Part shown: one piece after another, positions 9,607 to 18,921 of the stretch
Numbering within the stretch: position 1 is the stretch's first letter
How the letters are laid out: each line of letters opens with the position of its first letter
DNA from: Pseudomonas helvetica
GTDB taxonomy: Bacteria; Pseudomonadota; Gammaproteobacteria; Pseudomonadales; Pseudomonadaceae
Reading direction: 5' to 3'
Assembly (NCBI RefSeq): GCF_039908645.1
Contig: NZ_CP150917.1
Coordinates: forward strand, 1,460,501 to 1,524,500
Length of the DNA stretch: 64,000 bases
Position numbers and translations under genes: made by a program
Notes under the pieces: model-generated
Seen by the model: the letters and a program-made list of their open reading frames with translations, nothing else
Told to the model about the DNA's origin: nothing
Database searches by the model: none

Positions 9607-9624
9607 GTGGGCGAAATCGCCCAC
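9607..9624 (+). terminator. Hairpin after dinG
   Basis: Eight-base perfect stem gtgggcga/tcgcccac with a two-base centre, starting seven bases after the dinG stop codon and followed by a moderately T-rich run (ttcgttgtct). Confidence 0.65.
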
Positions 9625-9695
9625 TTCGTTGTCTATCCCCCCACTACCGATTCCACACAGGCCGTTCACTGGTCGTTAGGGAGAACCTGGTTCAT

Positions 9696-12098
9696 ATGAT
9701 TCGCCGTTCGTTACCCGCTGTTTTTGCCCTGATGTTCGCTGCGCCACTGCTGGCGGCTCCGGCCGGACAACAGACGCTGTTCAACTTTGTCCGGCCCGCC
9801 GATGTGGTCCAGGTGGCGACCCAGGACGCCAGCCTGCCGCAGTCCAACGCAGAGCAAACGGCCGAAGGTGAAGTGCTGCGCCGGGTGACCTTCAACCCGG
9901 CGGCTCAACCGAACCTGCGTCTGACTCCGCAAAGCGGCGCCTGGGACTGGTCGCAGTCTGGTGTCATGAGCTTGCGTATCCAGAGTGCAATGAACTGGCC
10001 TGTAACGCTCTACGTGAAAATCCAGAGTAACGACGGCAAGACCTTGGTCAGCCGCATCGATTTGCCGGCCGGGCCTGCGCAAACCTTGCTGGTTCCGCTG
10101 ACACCGAGTTCGCCACTGAGCCAGGGCCTGAAAGCCGGGCCGCCGATGCCGATCACTGTCGAAGGCCAGCGCGTATTGCTGACCAGCAGCACGGGTGAAC
10201 TGGATCGCAGCCAGGTGGTGTCGGTGACGCTGTCGATGGATCAGCCAAAAGTCGCCCAGAGCATCATGCTTGAGCGCTTTGGCGTGCAGGACGGCGAGTC
10301 GGTGGTCAAGGCCGCCTACGGTTCGTTAGTGGACGCTTATGGTCAGTCCACGCGAGCGAAATGGCCGGAAAAAGTCACCAGCGACGAGCAACTCAAAGCG
10401 GCGGCAAACAAAGAACAACAGCAACTGAAAACCTGGCTGGCCGAGCGTAAACGCTCGTCCCTGGACACGTTCGGTGGCTGGAGCAAAGGCCCGGCGTTCA
10501 AGGCCAGTGGCTTCTTCCGCACTGAAAAGCGTGACGGTCGCTGGTATCTGGTGACCCCGGAAGGTCACCCGTTCTATTCCCTGGGAGTCAATACAGTCAC
10601 CGCCGATACCAGCCAGACCTACGTCGCCGGGCGCGAAGCCATGTTCGAGTCGTTGCCCGCTAACGACGAGCCATTGGCCAGCCATTACGGTGAAGGCGAC
10701 AACCGCAATGGCAATGGTGCCGATCAGGGACGTGGGTTCAATGCCGGTCGCTGGTATGACTTCTACGGTGCCAACCTGCAGCGCACTTATGGCCAACCGT
10801 GTGCGGTGACGAGTGAAACCAAGGCTGATGAAGCCAAAGCCGAAGAAGCCAAGGCCGACACCGCCACAACCCCGTGCACCTCCCACACGTTCGACGAAAA
10901 ACGCTGGACCGGCCATACACTCGACCGTCTGCAAGCCTGGGGTTTCAACACCATCGGCGACTGGAGCGCCCCGGCGCTGGGCTTGAATGACCGTGTGCCG
11001 TACACCTTGCCGCTGTCCATCGTTGGCGATTACGCCAGCATCAGCACCGGCACCGACTGGTGGGGCGGCATGCCCGACCCGTTCGACCCGCGTTTCGCCA
11101 TGGCCACCGAGCGTGCCGTGGCCATTGCTGCACGCGATCACCGTGACGACCCATGGCTTATCGGTTACTTCGCCGATAACGAACTGGCCTGGGCCGGTCC
11201 CGGCGATGACCCGAAGGCCCGTTATGCCTTGGCGTACGGTACTTTGAAAATGACCACCGACGTGCCGGCCAAACGGGCGTTCCTCAAGCAACTGCGGGAC
11301 AAATACCGTAACCAGGCGGGCTTGTCGAAAGCCTGGGGCATTGATTTGCCGGCCTGGGAATTGATGGAAGACCCGGGGTTCGTGCCGCCGCTGCCAAGTG
11401 CGGAACACCCGGAAATCGAAGCCGACTTCAAATATTTCCAGAAAGTTTTCGCCGACACCTATTTCAAGACCATCGCCGATTCGCTGAAATGGCACGCACC
11501 CAACCACCTGCTGCTTGGTGGTCGGTTTGCCACCAGCACACCTGAGGCTGTCGAGTCTTGCGCGCAGTACTGCGACGTCCTGAGCTTCAACATGTACACG
11601 CTCAAACCTCAGGACGGTTATGACTTCGCCAAACTACAGGCGTTGGACAAACCGGTGCTGATCACCGAGTTCAACTTCGGTTCGCGTGATCGCGGTCCGT
11701 TCTGGGGCGGAGTAACGGAGCTGGCGAAGGAAGAAGACCGTGGGCCGGCCTACGCCAATTTCGTCAAGCAAGCGGTGAGTGAACCGTCGATTGTCGGCGT
11801 GCATTGGTTCCAGTACCTCGATCAACCGGTGAGCGGTCGCCTGCTGGACGGTGAAAACGGCCATTTCGGTCTGGTCGGGATCACCGATCTGCCGTTCCAG
11901 GGCTTTGTCGAAAGTGTGCGCAAGGCCAACTTGCAGGCCGTCGATCAGCTCGGCAAAGAAGCCGAGAAGGCCAAGGCTGCGGCCGATAAAGCCGACAGGG
12001 CCGGTCATGAAGACACAGTTGGGAAGAAAGGCCGCGCCAGCAAGGGTGCAGGGCAGGGCGCTGGCCATGCAGGTGGGCATTCCGCCAATGGTCATTAA
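9696..12098 (+). CDS. Agarase-like glycoside hydrolase, secreted
   Basis: 800 residues from the ATG at 9696, where a Sec signal peptide (MIRRSLPAVFALMFAAPLLA) starts. A beta-sandwich N-terminal part (about 25-260) precedes a TIM-barrel of the GH42/GH50 (beta-agarase/galactosidase) type. Glu496 in FADNELAW is the likely acid/base and Glu658 in ITEFNFG the likely nucleophile. Odd parts: a Glu/Ala/Lys-rich insert (about 372-393, ETKADEAKAEEAKAD) flanked by two Cys, and a C-terminal tail (about 755-800) that begins Lys/Ala-rich and ends Gly/His-rich. The substrate in Pseudomonas is unknown, and agar is unlikely. Confidence 0.78.
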   Translation: MIRRSLPAVFALMFAAPLLAAPAGQQTLFNFVRPADVVQVATQDASLPQSNAEQTAEGEVLRRVTFNPAAQPNLRLTPQSGAWDWSQSGVMSLRIQSAMNWPVTLYVKIQSNDGKTLVSRIDLPAGPAQTLLVPLTPSSPLSQGLKAGPPMPITVEGQRVLLTSSTGELDRSQVVSVTLSMDQPKVAQSIMLERFGVQDGESVVKAAYGSLVDAYGQSTRAKWPEKVTSDEQLKAAANKEQQQLKTWLAERKRSSLDTFGGWSKGPAFKASGFFRTEKRDGRWYLVTPEGHPFYSLGVNTVTADTSQTYVAGREAMFESLPANDEPLASHYGEGDNRNGNGADQGRGFNAGRWYDFYGANLQRTYGQPCAVTSETKADEAKAEEAKADTATTPCTSHTFDEKRWTGHTLDRLQAWGFNTIGDWSAPALGLNDRVPYTLPLSIVGDYASISTGTDWWGGMPDPFDPRFAMATERAVAIAARDHRDDPWLIGYFADNELAWAGPGDDPKARYALAYGTLKMTTDVPAKRAFLKQLRDKYRNQAGLSKAWGIDLPAWELMEDPGFVPPLPSAEHPEIEADFKYFQKVFADTYFKTIADSLKWHAPNHLLLGGRFATSTPEAVESCAQYCDVLSFNMYTLKPQDGYDFAKLQALDKPVLITEFNFGSRDRGPFWGGVTELAKEEDRGPAYANFVKQAVSEPSIVGVHWFQYLDQPVSGRLLDGENGHFGLVGITDLPFQGFVESVRKANLQAVDQLGKEAEKAKAAADKADRAGHEDTVGKKGRASKGAGQGAGHAGGHSANGH

Positions 12099-12237
12099 AG
12101 CCTGCGATCTTTTGATCTTTTGATCGCTGACCTATTAACGATTACGGCAACCGCCGAGCCCGCCCCTGTTCCCAAATCGCTCAAGGGCTGGAACAATGCA
12201 GGTCATTGTGTCGAAACGTTTTTTCGGAGAGTTACGG

Positions 12238-13383
12238 GTGCTGATTCAGGGTCATTACGAGCTTAAATTTGAAGCGGTGCGTGAAGCTTTCGCGGCACTC
12301 TTCGACGATCCCCAGGAACGCGGCGCGGCACTGTGCATACAAATTGGCGGTGAAACCGTCGTCGACCTTTGGGCCGGTACTGCCGACAAGGATGGTCACG
12401 AGGCTTGGCACAGCGACACCATTGCCAACCTGTTCTCCTGCACCAAGACCTTTGCTGCAGTGACTGCCCTGCAACTGGTCGCCGAAGGCAAGTTGCAGCT
12501 CGATATTCCGGTCGCCAGGTATTGGCCGGAATTCGCCGCTGCCGGCAAGGAGGCGATCACCTTGCGTCAGTTGCTCTGCCATCAGGCCGGTCTGCCGGCC
12601 TTGCGCGAGTTGCTACCCCCTGAAGCACTCTATAACTGGCAAACCATGGTCGACGCGCTGGCCGCCGAAGCCCCTTGGTGGACGCCCGGTGAAGGCCATG
12701 GTTATGCGGCGATCACTTATGGCTGGCTGGTCGGGGAACTGCTGCGACGCGCCGATGGCCGTGGTCCGGGCGAGTCGATCGTGGCACGTGTTGCGCGACC
12801 GCTGGGGCTGGATTTTCATGTCGGCCTGGCGGATGAAGAGTTTCATCGCGTGGCGCACATCGCGCGTGGCAAGGGCAATGTCGGCGATGCGGCGGCGCAG
12901 CGTTTGCTGCAAGTGACGATGCGTGAGCCGAAGGCCATGACCACTCTGGCGTTTACCAACCCGCCATCGATCATGACCAGTACCAACAAGCCGGAGTGGC
13001 GTCGTATGCAACAACCGGCAGCGAATGGCCACGGCAATGCCCGCAGCCTGGCCGGATTCTATAGCGGTCTGCTCGATGGCAGCCTGCTGGAAAGCGAGAT
13101 GCTCCAGGAACTGACTCGCGAGCACAGCCTGGGCGAAGACAAGACTTTACTGACCCGGACCCGTTTTGGTCTGGGTTGTATGCTCGATCAACCGGACGTA
13201 CCCAACGCGACCTTTGGCCTCGGCCCTCGAGCGTTTGGTCATCCGGGTGCTGGTGGCTCCATCGGTTTCGCTGACCCGGAACATGATGTGGCCTTCGGTT
13301 TTGTGACCAATACCCTTGGGCCATATGTGTTGATGGACCCTCGTGCGCAGAAGCTTGTGCGGGTTTTAGCCGCCTGTCTGTAA
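12238..13383 (+). CDS. Beta-lactamase-fold esterase (EstB-like)
   Basis: The preferred start is the GTG at 12238, which has GGAG at 12225-12228; an ATG at 12196 in the same frame has no convincing site. This gives 381 residues. SCTK (Ser67, Lys70) is the SxxK nucleophile motif of class C beta-lactamase/DD-peptidase-fold serine hydrolases, and GHPGAGG near the C-terminus replaces the KTG box, as in carboxylesterases of family VIII. The enzyme probably hydrolyses short-chain esters in the cytoplasm, since no signal peptide is visible. It stands alone between the glycoside hydrolase and the OmpA-like gene. Confidence 0.82.
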   Translation: MLIQGHYELKFEAVREAFAALFDDPQERGAALCIQIGGETVVDLWAGTADKDGHEAWHSDTIANLFSCTKTFAAVTALQLVAEGKLQLDIPVARYWPEFAAAGKEAITLRQLLCHQAGLPALRELLPPEALYNWQTMVDALAAEAPWWTPGEGHGYAAITYGWLVGELLRRADGRGPGESIVARVARPLGLDFHVGLADEEFHRVAHIARGKGNVGDAAAQRLLQVTMREPKAMTTLAFTNPPSIMTSTNKPEWRRMQQPAANGHGNARSLAGFYSGLLDGSLLESEMLQELTREHSLGEDKTLLTRTRFGLGCMLDQPDVPNATFGLGPRAFGHPGAGGSIGFADPEHDVAFGFVTNTLGPYVLMDPRAQKLVRVLAACL

Positions 13384-13526
13384 AGGGTAGCTTCAAGGCA
13401 TTTTTTTGAAAAAAACTTGCCCAATGGTCGCAGGACGGAACCCTGTGGCTTCTATAGTTTCAAAGCGTCTGTTTTATACGGGTCGTAGCGGCCCACAGCT
13501 TCTTATCTCATTTTGTGGATATCCCC

Positions 13527-14552
13527 ATGTCACTGAACAAATCTCTAGCCTTGGCACTGTGTCTCAGCATTACCGGTTGCGCGCAAACCCCACAAAATGA
13601 TGCAGACGGGGCCCACTGGTGGTCATTCGGTTCCGGTTCGGACAAAGCCGCTGCCAAACCGGACGCGAAGGCCGCTGAAGACGCTGCAGCCGCGAAGGCC
13701 AAATCGACTGCAAGTGCTGCCGCGCCAACCACCCCGGCTGCAGTTCCAGGTTCTTCAGCTGCCGCAGCAGCCAAGGCCGATAGCGAAAGCAAATGGTGGT
13801 GGCCGTTCGGCGACCAGCCAAAAGCCATCACCAAGGCCGACATCAAAGATGTGCCGATGCCTGATCCGAAAATCACCCAGGCCTGGCTGGACAGCTACGA
13901 GCCACGCTTGCGGTCTGCGGTCCAGGACGGCCATATGCAGGTTGAACGTCGTGAGAATGTGCTGGTGGTCGTAGTGCCAGTGGATGACTCTTTCAACCCG
14001 AAACGTCCAGCCATGCTGCTGCCGTCGTCCCTGGGGCAGTTCACCAAGATCGCCAAGCTGGTTGAGCCCGATACCCAGGCTGCCGTCCTGGTACTTGGCC
14101 ACGGCGACGCTGTGGGCACAACTTCCGACGCTCAACAACTGAGCAAGGACCGTGCGACTTCCGTTGCGTCGATCTTCAGCCTCAGTGGCTTGAAGCGTGA
14201 TCGTCTGATGTTGCGTGGCATGGGCAGCTTGATGCCGCGCGCCGCCAATGACAGCGCCCAGGGCCGTGCCTTGAACCGTCGCGTGGAAATCATGCTGACC
14301 CAGCGCACCACCATGCTGGCATTGCTGAACAAATACAGCCAGCCGACCCCACCACCGGTGGAAATGGTTGCAGCGCAGCCCGTCAAGCCCGCAGCACCAG
14401 CCGTGGCCACGAAAAAAGCAACGTCGAAGAAGAAAGGCGCTGTCTCGAAAAAGGCTCCGGCGAAGAAAGCTCCGGCCAAAAAACAGCCGGCCAAGAAGCC
14501 AGCAGCTGCAGCCAAAGCGGATACAGCGGCAAAAAGCACCAGCGGCCAGTAA
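13527..14552 (+). CDS. OmpA-family lipoprotein with Lys/Ala-rich C-terminal tail
   Basis: 341 residues from the ATG at 13527. Signal with lipobox SITGC (Cys about 18). Residues 25-95 are an Ala-rich low-complexity linker. Residues 115-265 hold an OmpA-like peptidoglycan-binding domain with GHGDAVG and the C-terminal NRRVEIML arginine motif. Residues 285-341 are a basic tail of KKAPAKK-type repeats resembling histone H1-like proteins. The domain order suggests an outer-membrane-anchored protein that grips peptidoglycan; the tail could bind teichoic-like or anionic polymers, which is inference. Confidence 0.82.
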   Translation: MSLNKSLALALCLSITGCAQTPQNDADGAHWWSFGSGSDKAAAKPDAKAAEDAAAAKAKSTASAAAPTTPAAVPGSSAAAAAKADSESKWWWPFGDQPKAITKADIKDVPMPDPKITQAWLDSYEPRLRSAVQDGHMQVERRENVLVVVVPVDDSFNPKRPAMLLPSSLGQFTKIAKLVEPDTQAAVLVLGHGDAVGTTSDAQQLSKDRATSVASIFSLSGLKRDRLMLRGMGSLMPRAANDSAQGRALNRRVEIMLTQRTTMLALLNKYSQPTPPPVEMVAAQPVKPAAPAVATKKATSKKKGAVSKKAPAKKAPAKKQPAKKPAAAAKADTAAKSTSGQ

Positions 14553-14591
14553 TCGGCCAGCAACTGACTGATCAAGCACAAGGAAAACGCT

Positions 14592-15239
14592 ATGCCCCGG
14601 ACTTTGGCTGATATGCGTCGTGACTACACTCGCGATGGTTTGACCGAGGCTCAGGCCCCGGCCGAGCCATTCGCGCTGTTTCATCAGTGGTTTGCCGAGG
14701 CGGTAAATACCGAGCAACCTCCGGTCGAGGCGAATGCCATGACCCTGGCCACGGTTGATCAGGACGGTCGCCCGCATTGCCGAATCCTGTTGCTCAAGGG
14801 GCTTGATGATCAGGGGTTTACCTTCTTCACCAACTACGACAGTGCCAAGGGGCAGCAGCTGGCGGGCAATCCGTTTGCTGCCATGACCTTCTTCTGGCCG
14901 ACCCTGGAGCGCCAGGTGCGTATCGAGGGTCGAGTGGTGAAGGTCACGCCGCAGGAGTCCGATGCCTATTTCCAGGTACGGCCGCTGGGCAGTCGCCTGG
15001 GGGCCTGGGCGTCTCCGCAGAGTCAGGTGATTGCCGATCGTGCCGAGCTGGAAGGGCTGCTCAAAGTCACTGAACAGCGCTTCAGCGATAGCCAGCCGCA
15101 TTGCCCGGAACATTGGGGCGGCTATCGTTTGTTGCCAGAACGCATCGAGTTCTGGCAGGGTCGGGCGAGTCGTTTGCATGACCGTCTGAACTATCGTCTG
15201 CAAGGCGCGGACTGGAGTCGCGAGCGCCTGGCACCGTAA
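14592..15239 (+). CDS. pdxH: Pyridoxamine 5'-phosphate oxidase
   Basis: 215 residues, full length for PdxH. FMN-dependent oxidation of pyridoxine/pyridoxamine 5'-phosphate to PLP in the cytoplasm. Recognisable segments: the N-terminal [28 protein letters not shown] in the FMN-binding barrel, [16 protein letters not shown], and the C-terminal RLHDRLNYR close to the active-site RLHDR motif with ERLAP at the end. Upstream AAGGAAAAC fits a ribosome site. It lies 39 bases after the OmpA-like gene on the same strand. Confidence 0.96.
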   Translation: MPRTLADMRRDYTRDGLTEAQAPAEPFALFHQWFAEAVNTEQPPVEANAMTLATVDQDGRPHCRILLLKGLDDQGFTFFTNYDSAKGQQLAGNPFAAMTFFWPTLERQVRIEGRVVKVTPQESDAYFQVRPLGSRLGAWASPQSQVIADRAELEGLLKVTEQRFSDSQPHCPEHWGGYRLLPERIEFWQGRASRLHDRLNYRLQGADWSRERLAP

Positions 15240-15244
15240 ACCGG

Positions 15245-15481
15245 CTACACAGTGGGGTAGGTGGCAGCCGCCGCCTCCAGCCACTGTGGCAGGTCCCGAC
15301 GTTTGATATTCTGCTGCCGGGCAATAGCCAATTGTTGCAGCATGAACGCCTTTTTCCGCTCGTCATTGCCGGCAAGTGCCAGCGCCAGATCACGGTCCAT
15401 CCAGCGTTTGATCCGCACGTACAGCCACCAATGGAAGTACAGTCCGGCAACGGTGGTGGCGACAATGATGAAGTAATCCAT
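15245..15481 (-). CDS. Small membrane-anchored hypothetical protein
   Basis: 78 residues from the ATG at 15481, which has AAGGA at good spacing; an upstream start would add 21 residues without a site. One membrane helix (about 3-22, FIIVATTVAGLYFHWWLY) is followed by a basic amphipathic cytoplasmic part rich in Arg, Lys and Gln. Not recognised as a characterised family. It is convergent with pdxH, with five bases between stops. Confidence 0.65.
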   Translation of the reverse strand: MDYFIIVATTVAGLYFHWWLYVRIKRWMDRDLALALAGNDERKKAFMLQQLAIARQQNIKRRDLPQWLEAAAATYPTV

Positions 15482-15649
15482 GGAAATCCTTGGTGCAATG
15501 GCGCAGATTCTGGAATTTGGCGCTACTGTGTGATGAGTTCTCAAGTGCGACTGTACTGCACCTGAATGAAACCAATTTTATCCGGGCAGTGCCGTGACAG
15601 GCGTCAAGCTGCGGAGTTTAATGAATACCTGTCCTTTGGAGTTGATGCT

Positions 15650-16114
15650 ATGCGTAAGTCTGTTTTGCTGGTTGCTTCTTTTTCTACGATGGCGATGCTG
15701 CTCACCGGTTGCCAATCGAGCCTGACCGGTGACTCCTACTCCCGTGACGAAGCACGTCGGGTGCAGACGATCCGTATGGGTACTATCGAGTCCCTGCGTC
15801 CGGTGAAAATCGAAGGCACCAAAACCCCGATCGGCAGCGTAGCCGGTGCGGCCGTTGGCGGCGTTGCCGGCAGCTCCGTGGGTGGTGGCAAAGGCAGCAT
15901 CGTCGCTGCGGTGATCGGCGCTGTGGCTGGCGGTCTGGCGGGTTCTGCCATCGAAGAAGGCGCGACCCGTACCCAAGGCGTGGAAATCACCGTTCGCGAA
16001 GACGACGGCAGCATGCGCGCCTACGTTCAGGAAGTTCAGCCAAACGAAGTATTCCGCGTTGGTGAACGCGTGCGTATCTCCACCGTCGGTGGCACCAGCC
16101 GCGTTTCGCACTAA
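15650..16114 (+). CDS. Glycine-zipper outer-membrane lipoprotein (SlyB-like)
   Basis: 154 residues from the ATG at 15650 (TTTGGAG upstream). Lipobox LLTGC (Cys21). Residues 62-105 are a glycine-zipper 2TM domain (GSVAGAAVGGVAGSSVGGG and GAVAGGLAGSAIEEG), followed by a small beta domain (EITVREDDGSMRAYVQ). This matches the SlyB/PcP/Rickettsia 17-kDa antigen group, which stabilises the outer membrane; E. coli SlyB is PhoP-induced. A strong terminator follows directly. Confidence 0.88.
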   Translation: MRKSVLLVASFSTMAMLLTGCQSSLTGDSYSRDEARRVQTIRMGTIESLRPVKIEGTKTPIGSVAGAAVGGVAGSSVGGGKGSIVAAVIGAVAGGLAGSAIEEGATRTQGVEITVREDDGSMRAYVQEVQPNEVFRVGERVRISTVGGTSRVSH

Positions 16115-16130
16115 GTTTTACGCGGTTAAA

Positions 16131-16166
16131 ACAAAACCCCGATCAGGTAACTGGTCGGGGTTTTGT
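16131..16166 (+). terminator. Rho-independent terminator after the SlyB-like gene
   Basis: A 16-base stem (acaaaaccccgatcag against ctggtcggggttttgt, one G-T pair) with a gtaa loop and flanking T-rich sequence, 16 bases beyond the stop codon. Confidence 0.9.
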
Positions 16167-16240
16167 GTTTTTGGCTGATTGTTTTGTTAGACCACTACAG
16201 CACACCTCGGCTGTGTGAACTCAGTAATAAATCCGGCTAT

Positions 16241-17428
16241 TCAGGGCGCTCTATTGATGCTCTTGCGACTGGCTGCTGCGGTCACCGCATAACCGATCAA
16301 TGCGGCGAGGATCGACCCAGTGAGAATGCCCATGCGGTCCATGCCGGCGTATTCGCTGCTGCCCGGCACAAAGGCCAGGGAACCGACAAACAGACTCATG
16401 GTGAAACCGATACCGCAGAGGATTGCCACGCCGAGTACCTGGCCCCAATTGGCGCCAGCGGGGAGGGCTGCGATGCCTATCTTCACGGCGAGCCAGGTCA
16501 GGCCGAAGACGCCAACGGTCTTGCCCAGCAGCAAACCGGCAGCAATGCCCATCGGTACGTGGTGGGTGAAGCTCTCAAGGTTAACGCCAGCCAGTGAAAC
16601 ACCGGCATTGGCGAAAGCGAACAACGGCAGGATACCGAAGGCCACCCAAGGGTGCAGCGCGTGCTCCAGGCTCAGCAACGGTGACGGTTCAGCGTTTTTG
16701 GTGCGTAGCGGAATGCAGAACGCCAGGGTCACACCGGCCAGCGTGGCGTGGACACCGCTCTTGAGTACACACACCCATAGAATCAGGCCAATGATCATGT
16801 AGGGGCCGAGCTTGACCACGCCTAGCCGATTCATCGCCACCAGCGCCACCAGACAGGCTGCGGCCAGCATCAACGACAGCGTCGACAATGCGCCGGAGTA
16901 GAAGATCGCGATGACGATGATTGCACCCAGGTCATCAATGATCGCCAGGGTCATCAAAAACAGTTTCAGCGAGACCGGCACACGCTTGCCCAGCAAGGCG
17001 AGCACGCCGAGGGCGAAGGCGATATCAGTGGCCATCGGGATCGCCCAACCACCCAGGGCTGGCGGGTTGTCTTTGTTGAGGAACCAGTAGATCAGCGCCG
17101 GCACGACCATGCCGCCGATGGCCGCTGCGCCCGGCAGGACGATCTGCGACGGTTTGGACAGATGGCCTTCAAGGATTTCGCGTTTGACCTCAAGGCCGAT
17201 CAACAGGAAGAACATCGCCATCAGGCCGTCGTTGATCCATAACAACAGTGGCTTGGCGATTTTCAGGGCGCCGATCTGGGCGACCACGGGAGTGTCCAGC
17301 AGGCCGTTGTAGAGCCAGGACAGCGGTGAGTTGTTGATGATCAGGGCAAGAGCTGCAGCGGCAATCAATAACAGACCGCTGGCAGCTTCCAACTGAAAGA
17401 AACGCGTGAAAGTGCTACGCAGAGGCAA
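16241..17428 (-). CDS. nhaA: Na+/H+ antiporter NhaA
   Basis: 395 residues with about 12 membrane helices. Asp135 ([11 protein letters not shown]) and the pair Asp165-Asp166 ([11 protein letters not shown]) correspond to E. coli Asp133, Asp163 and Asp164, which carry ion exchange. The start appears to be TTG at 17428 behind GGAGAG, since the only nearby ATG is out of frame. The product exchanges cytoplasmic Na+ for external H+ and supports pH and salt homeostasis. Divergent from the PLP-enzyme gene. Confidence 0.95.
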   Translation of the reverse strand: MPLRSTFTRFFQLEAASGLLLIAAAALALIINNSPLSWLYNGLLDTPVVAQIGALKIAKPLLLWINDGLMAMFFLLIGLEVKREILEGHLSKPSQIVLPGAAAIGGMVVPALIYWFLNKDNPPALGGWAIPMATDIAFALGVLALLGKRVPVSLKLFLMTLAIIDDLGAIIVIAIFYSGALSTLSLMLAAACLVALVAMNRLGVVKLGPYMIIGLILWVCVLKSGVHATLAGVTLAFCIPLRTKNAEPSPLLSLEHALHPWVAFGILPLFAFANAGVSLAGVNLESFTHHVPMGIAAGLLLGKTVGVFGLTWLAVKIGIAALPAGANWGQVLGVAILCGIGFTMSLFVGSLAFVPGSSEYAGMDRMGILTGSILAALIGYAVTAAASRKSINRAP

Positions 17429-17711
17429 GGTCGCTCTCCATCTATCGATTCAAAAGGTGGACCACCCTAACCCGTACGGTTAGTTGTTAAAACAAAAGTT
17501 ATATTCTTTTTTGTTATATGCCGTTACAACGATGTCTCCCGGGCCCGGCCTGAGCCTAGCAGTTGGTTGGCGTATTGGGCCTCAGCTGTACCTGTGCGTT
17601 ATGCGGGTTTTTTCCTAAGCTTGTTGATTGAGCCTTTCGACAAGGTCAATCCATTGCCTGTTGTCACCGCCAGGTTTTCCTACGCCTATTCGATTCAATG
17701 AGAAAAAGACC

Positions 17712-18806
17712 ATGAGCGACAACCGTCAGTGGGCTCGCGAAGCCATCCGGATCATCGAAGCCGACTTCCAGCGCAGCGCCGATACGCACCTGATCCCTTT
17801 GCCACTGCCGGGATTGCCGGGCATCGAGTTGTATTTCAAGGATGAGTCCAGTCATCCCACCGGTAGCCTCAAGCATCGGTTGGCGCGCTCACTGTTCCTT
17901 TATGCGCTGTGTAACGGCTGGCTCAAGCCGGGAGCACCGGTGATCGAGGCGTCCAGCGGTTCGACGGCGATCTCCGAGGCGTATTTCGCGCGCTTGCTCG
18001 GTTTGCCGTTCATTGCAGTGATGCCGGCCACGACCTCCCGGGAAAAAATTGCGCAAATCGAGTTCTACGGTGGCAAAAGCCATCTGGTGCAGGATCCGAC
18101 ACAGATCTACGCCGAGTCCGAGCGCTTGGCCCGGGAACACGACGGCCATTTCATCGACCAGTTCACCTATGCCGAGCGTGCCACTGACTGGCGAGCCAAC
18201 AACAACATTGCCGAGTCGATCTTTCAGCAGATGCGTTTCGAACGTCATCCTGAACCGAGCTGGCTGATTTCCAGCCCTGGCACCGGCGGTACGACGGCCA
18301 CTCTGGGGCGCTACGTGCGTTATCGCCAGCATTGCACCCGCGTGTTGTGTGCCGATGCCGAGCGTTCGGTGTTCTTCGAGTACTACCAGACCGGCGACGC
18401 GAGCTTGCGTCTGGATTGCGGTTCGCGGATCGAAGGCATTGGCCGGCCGCGGGTCGAGGCGTCGTTCTTGCCTAAGGTCATCGATGCGATGGTCAAGGTG
18501 CCGGATGCGTTGTCGCTGGCGGCCATGCATTATTTGGCGCAGCGTCTGGGCCGGCATGTGGGAGGCTCGAGCGGGACCAACCTGATCGGCGCCTTGATGG
18601 CGGGGCAGCAGATGGTGGCAGCGGGGGAGAGTGGCTCGATCGTGGCGATTCTGTGTGATGGCGGCGAACGTTACGCGACCACCTATTACGATCAGGACTG
18701 GCTGAAGGCTCAGGGGTATGAGCTGAGTGGACTGATCGCGGCCGTTGTGGGCAGTGCCGAGCGCGGTGAGCCGCTGCCGACCAGCGTGTTGCGCGCCGGT
18801 ATCTAA
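17712..18806 (+). CDS. PLP-dependent cysteine synthase/desulfhydrase-family enzyme
   Basis: 364 residues from the ATG at 17712. Fold type II PLP enzyme: [11 protein letters not shown] carries the Schiff-base lysine (Lys54), [15 protein letters not shown] is the substrate loop, and [15 protein letters not shown] binds the PLP phosphate. The C-terminus ([14 protein letters not shown]) resembles the L-cysteine desulfhydrase/Cds1-like branch more than CysK/CysM. Possible roles are cysteine breakdown to pyruvate, H2S and ammonia, or beta-replacement. Exact substrate is not decided by sequence. Confidence 0.82.
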   Translation: MSDNRQWAREAIRIIEADFQRSADTHLIPLPLPGLPGIELYFKDESSHPTGSLKHRLARSLFLYALCNGWLKPGAPVIEASSGSTAISEAYFARLLGLPFIAVMPATTSREKIAQIEFYGGKSHLVQDPTQIYAESERLAREHDGHFIDQFTYAERATDWRANNNIAESIFQQMRFERHPEPSWLISSPGTGGTTATLGRYVRYRQHCTRVLCADAERSVFFEYYQTGDASLRLDCGSRIEGIGRPRVEASFLPKVIDAMVKVPDALSLAAMHYLAQRLGRHVGGSSGTNLIGALMAGQQMVAAGESGSIVAILCDGGERYATTYYDQDWLKAQGYELSGLIAAVVGSAERGEPLPTSVLRAGI

Positions 18807-18822
18807 AACCAGGCACTGTCCC

Positions 18823-18911
18823 CGTAGGAGCAAGGCTTGCCTGCGATGAACGATAATGCGGTCTTACGGGAAGACCGCGTCAACTTCATCGCGGGCAAGC
18901 CTTGCTCCTAC
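18823..18911. repeat. REP pair (inverted) with internal hairpin
   Basis: cgtaggagcaaggcttgcct and its inverse gcaagccttgctcctacagg bracket a perfect inner hairpin gcggtctt/aagaccgc near 18859-18878. It separates two convergent genes. Confidence 0.88.
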
Positions 18912-18921
18912 AGGGTTTCGG

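Noticed and set aside
7426..9669. A 747-codon open frame antisense to dinG
   Set aside because: Mirror of a high-G+C gene; no ribosome site, no recognisable domain, and amino acid content (His/Gln/Arg-rich) typical of antisense frames.
12107..12130. Direct repeat gatcttttgatcttttgatc after the glycoside hydrolase
   Set aside because: Two short tandem copies of an 8-10 base word, part of the common gatc-rich REP debris; no function can be supported.
16131..16166. Riboswitch or small RNA after the glycine-zipper gene
   Set aside because: The structure is a simple long hairpin with T-rich tail, fully explained as a terminator.
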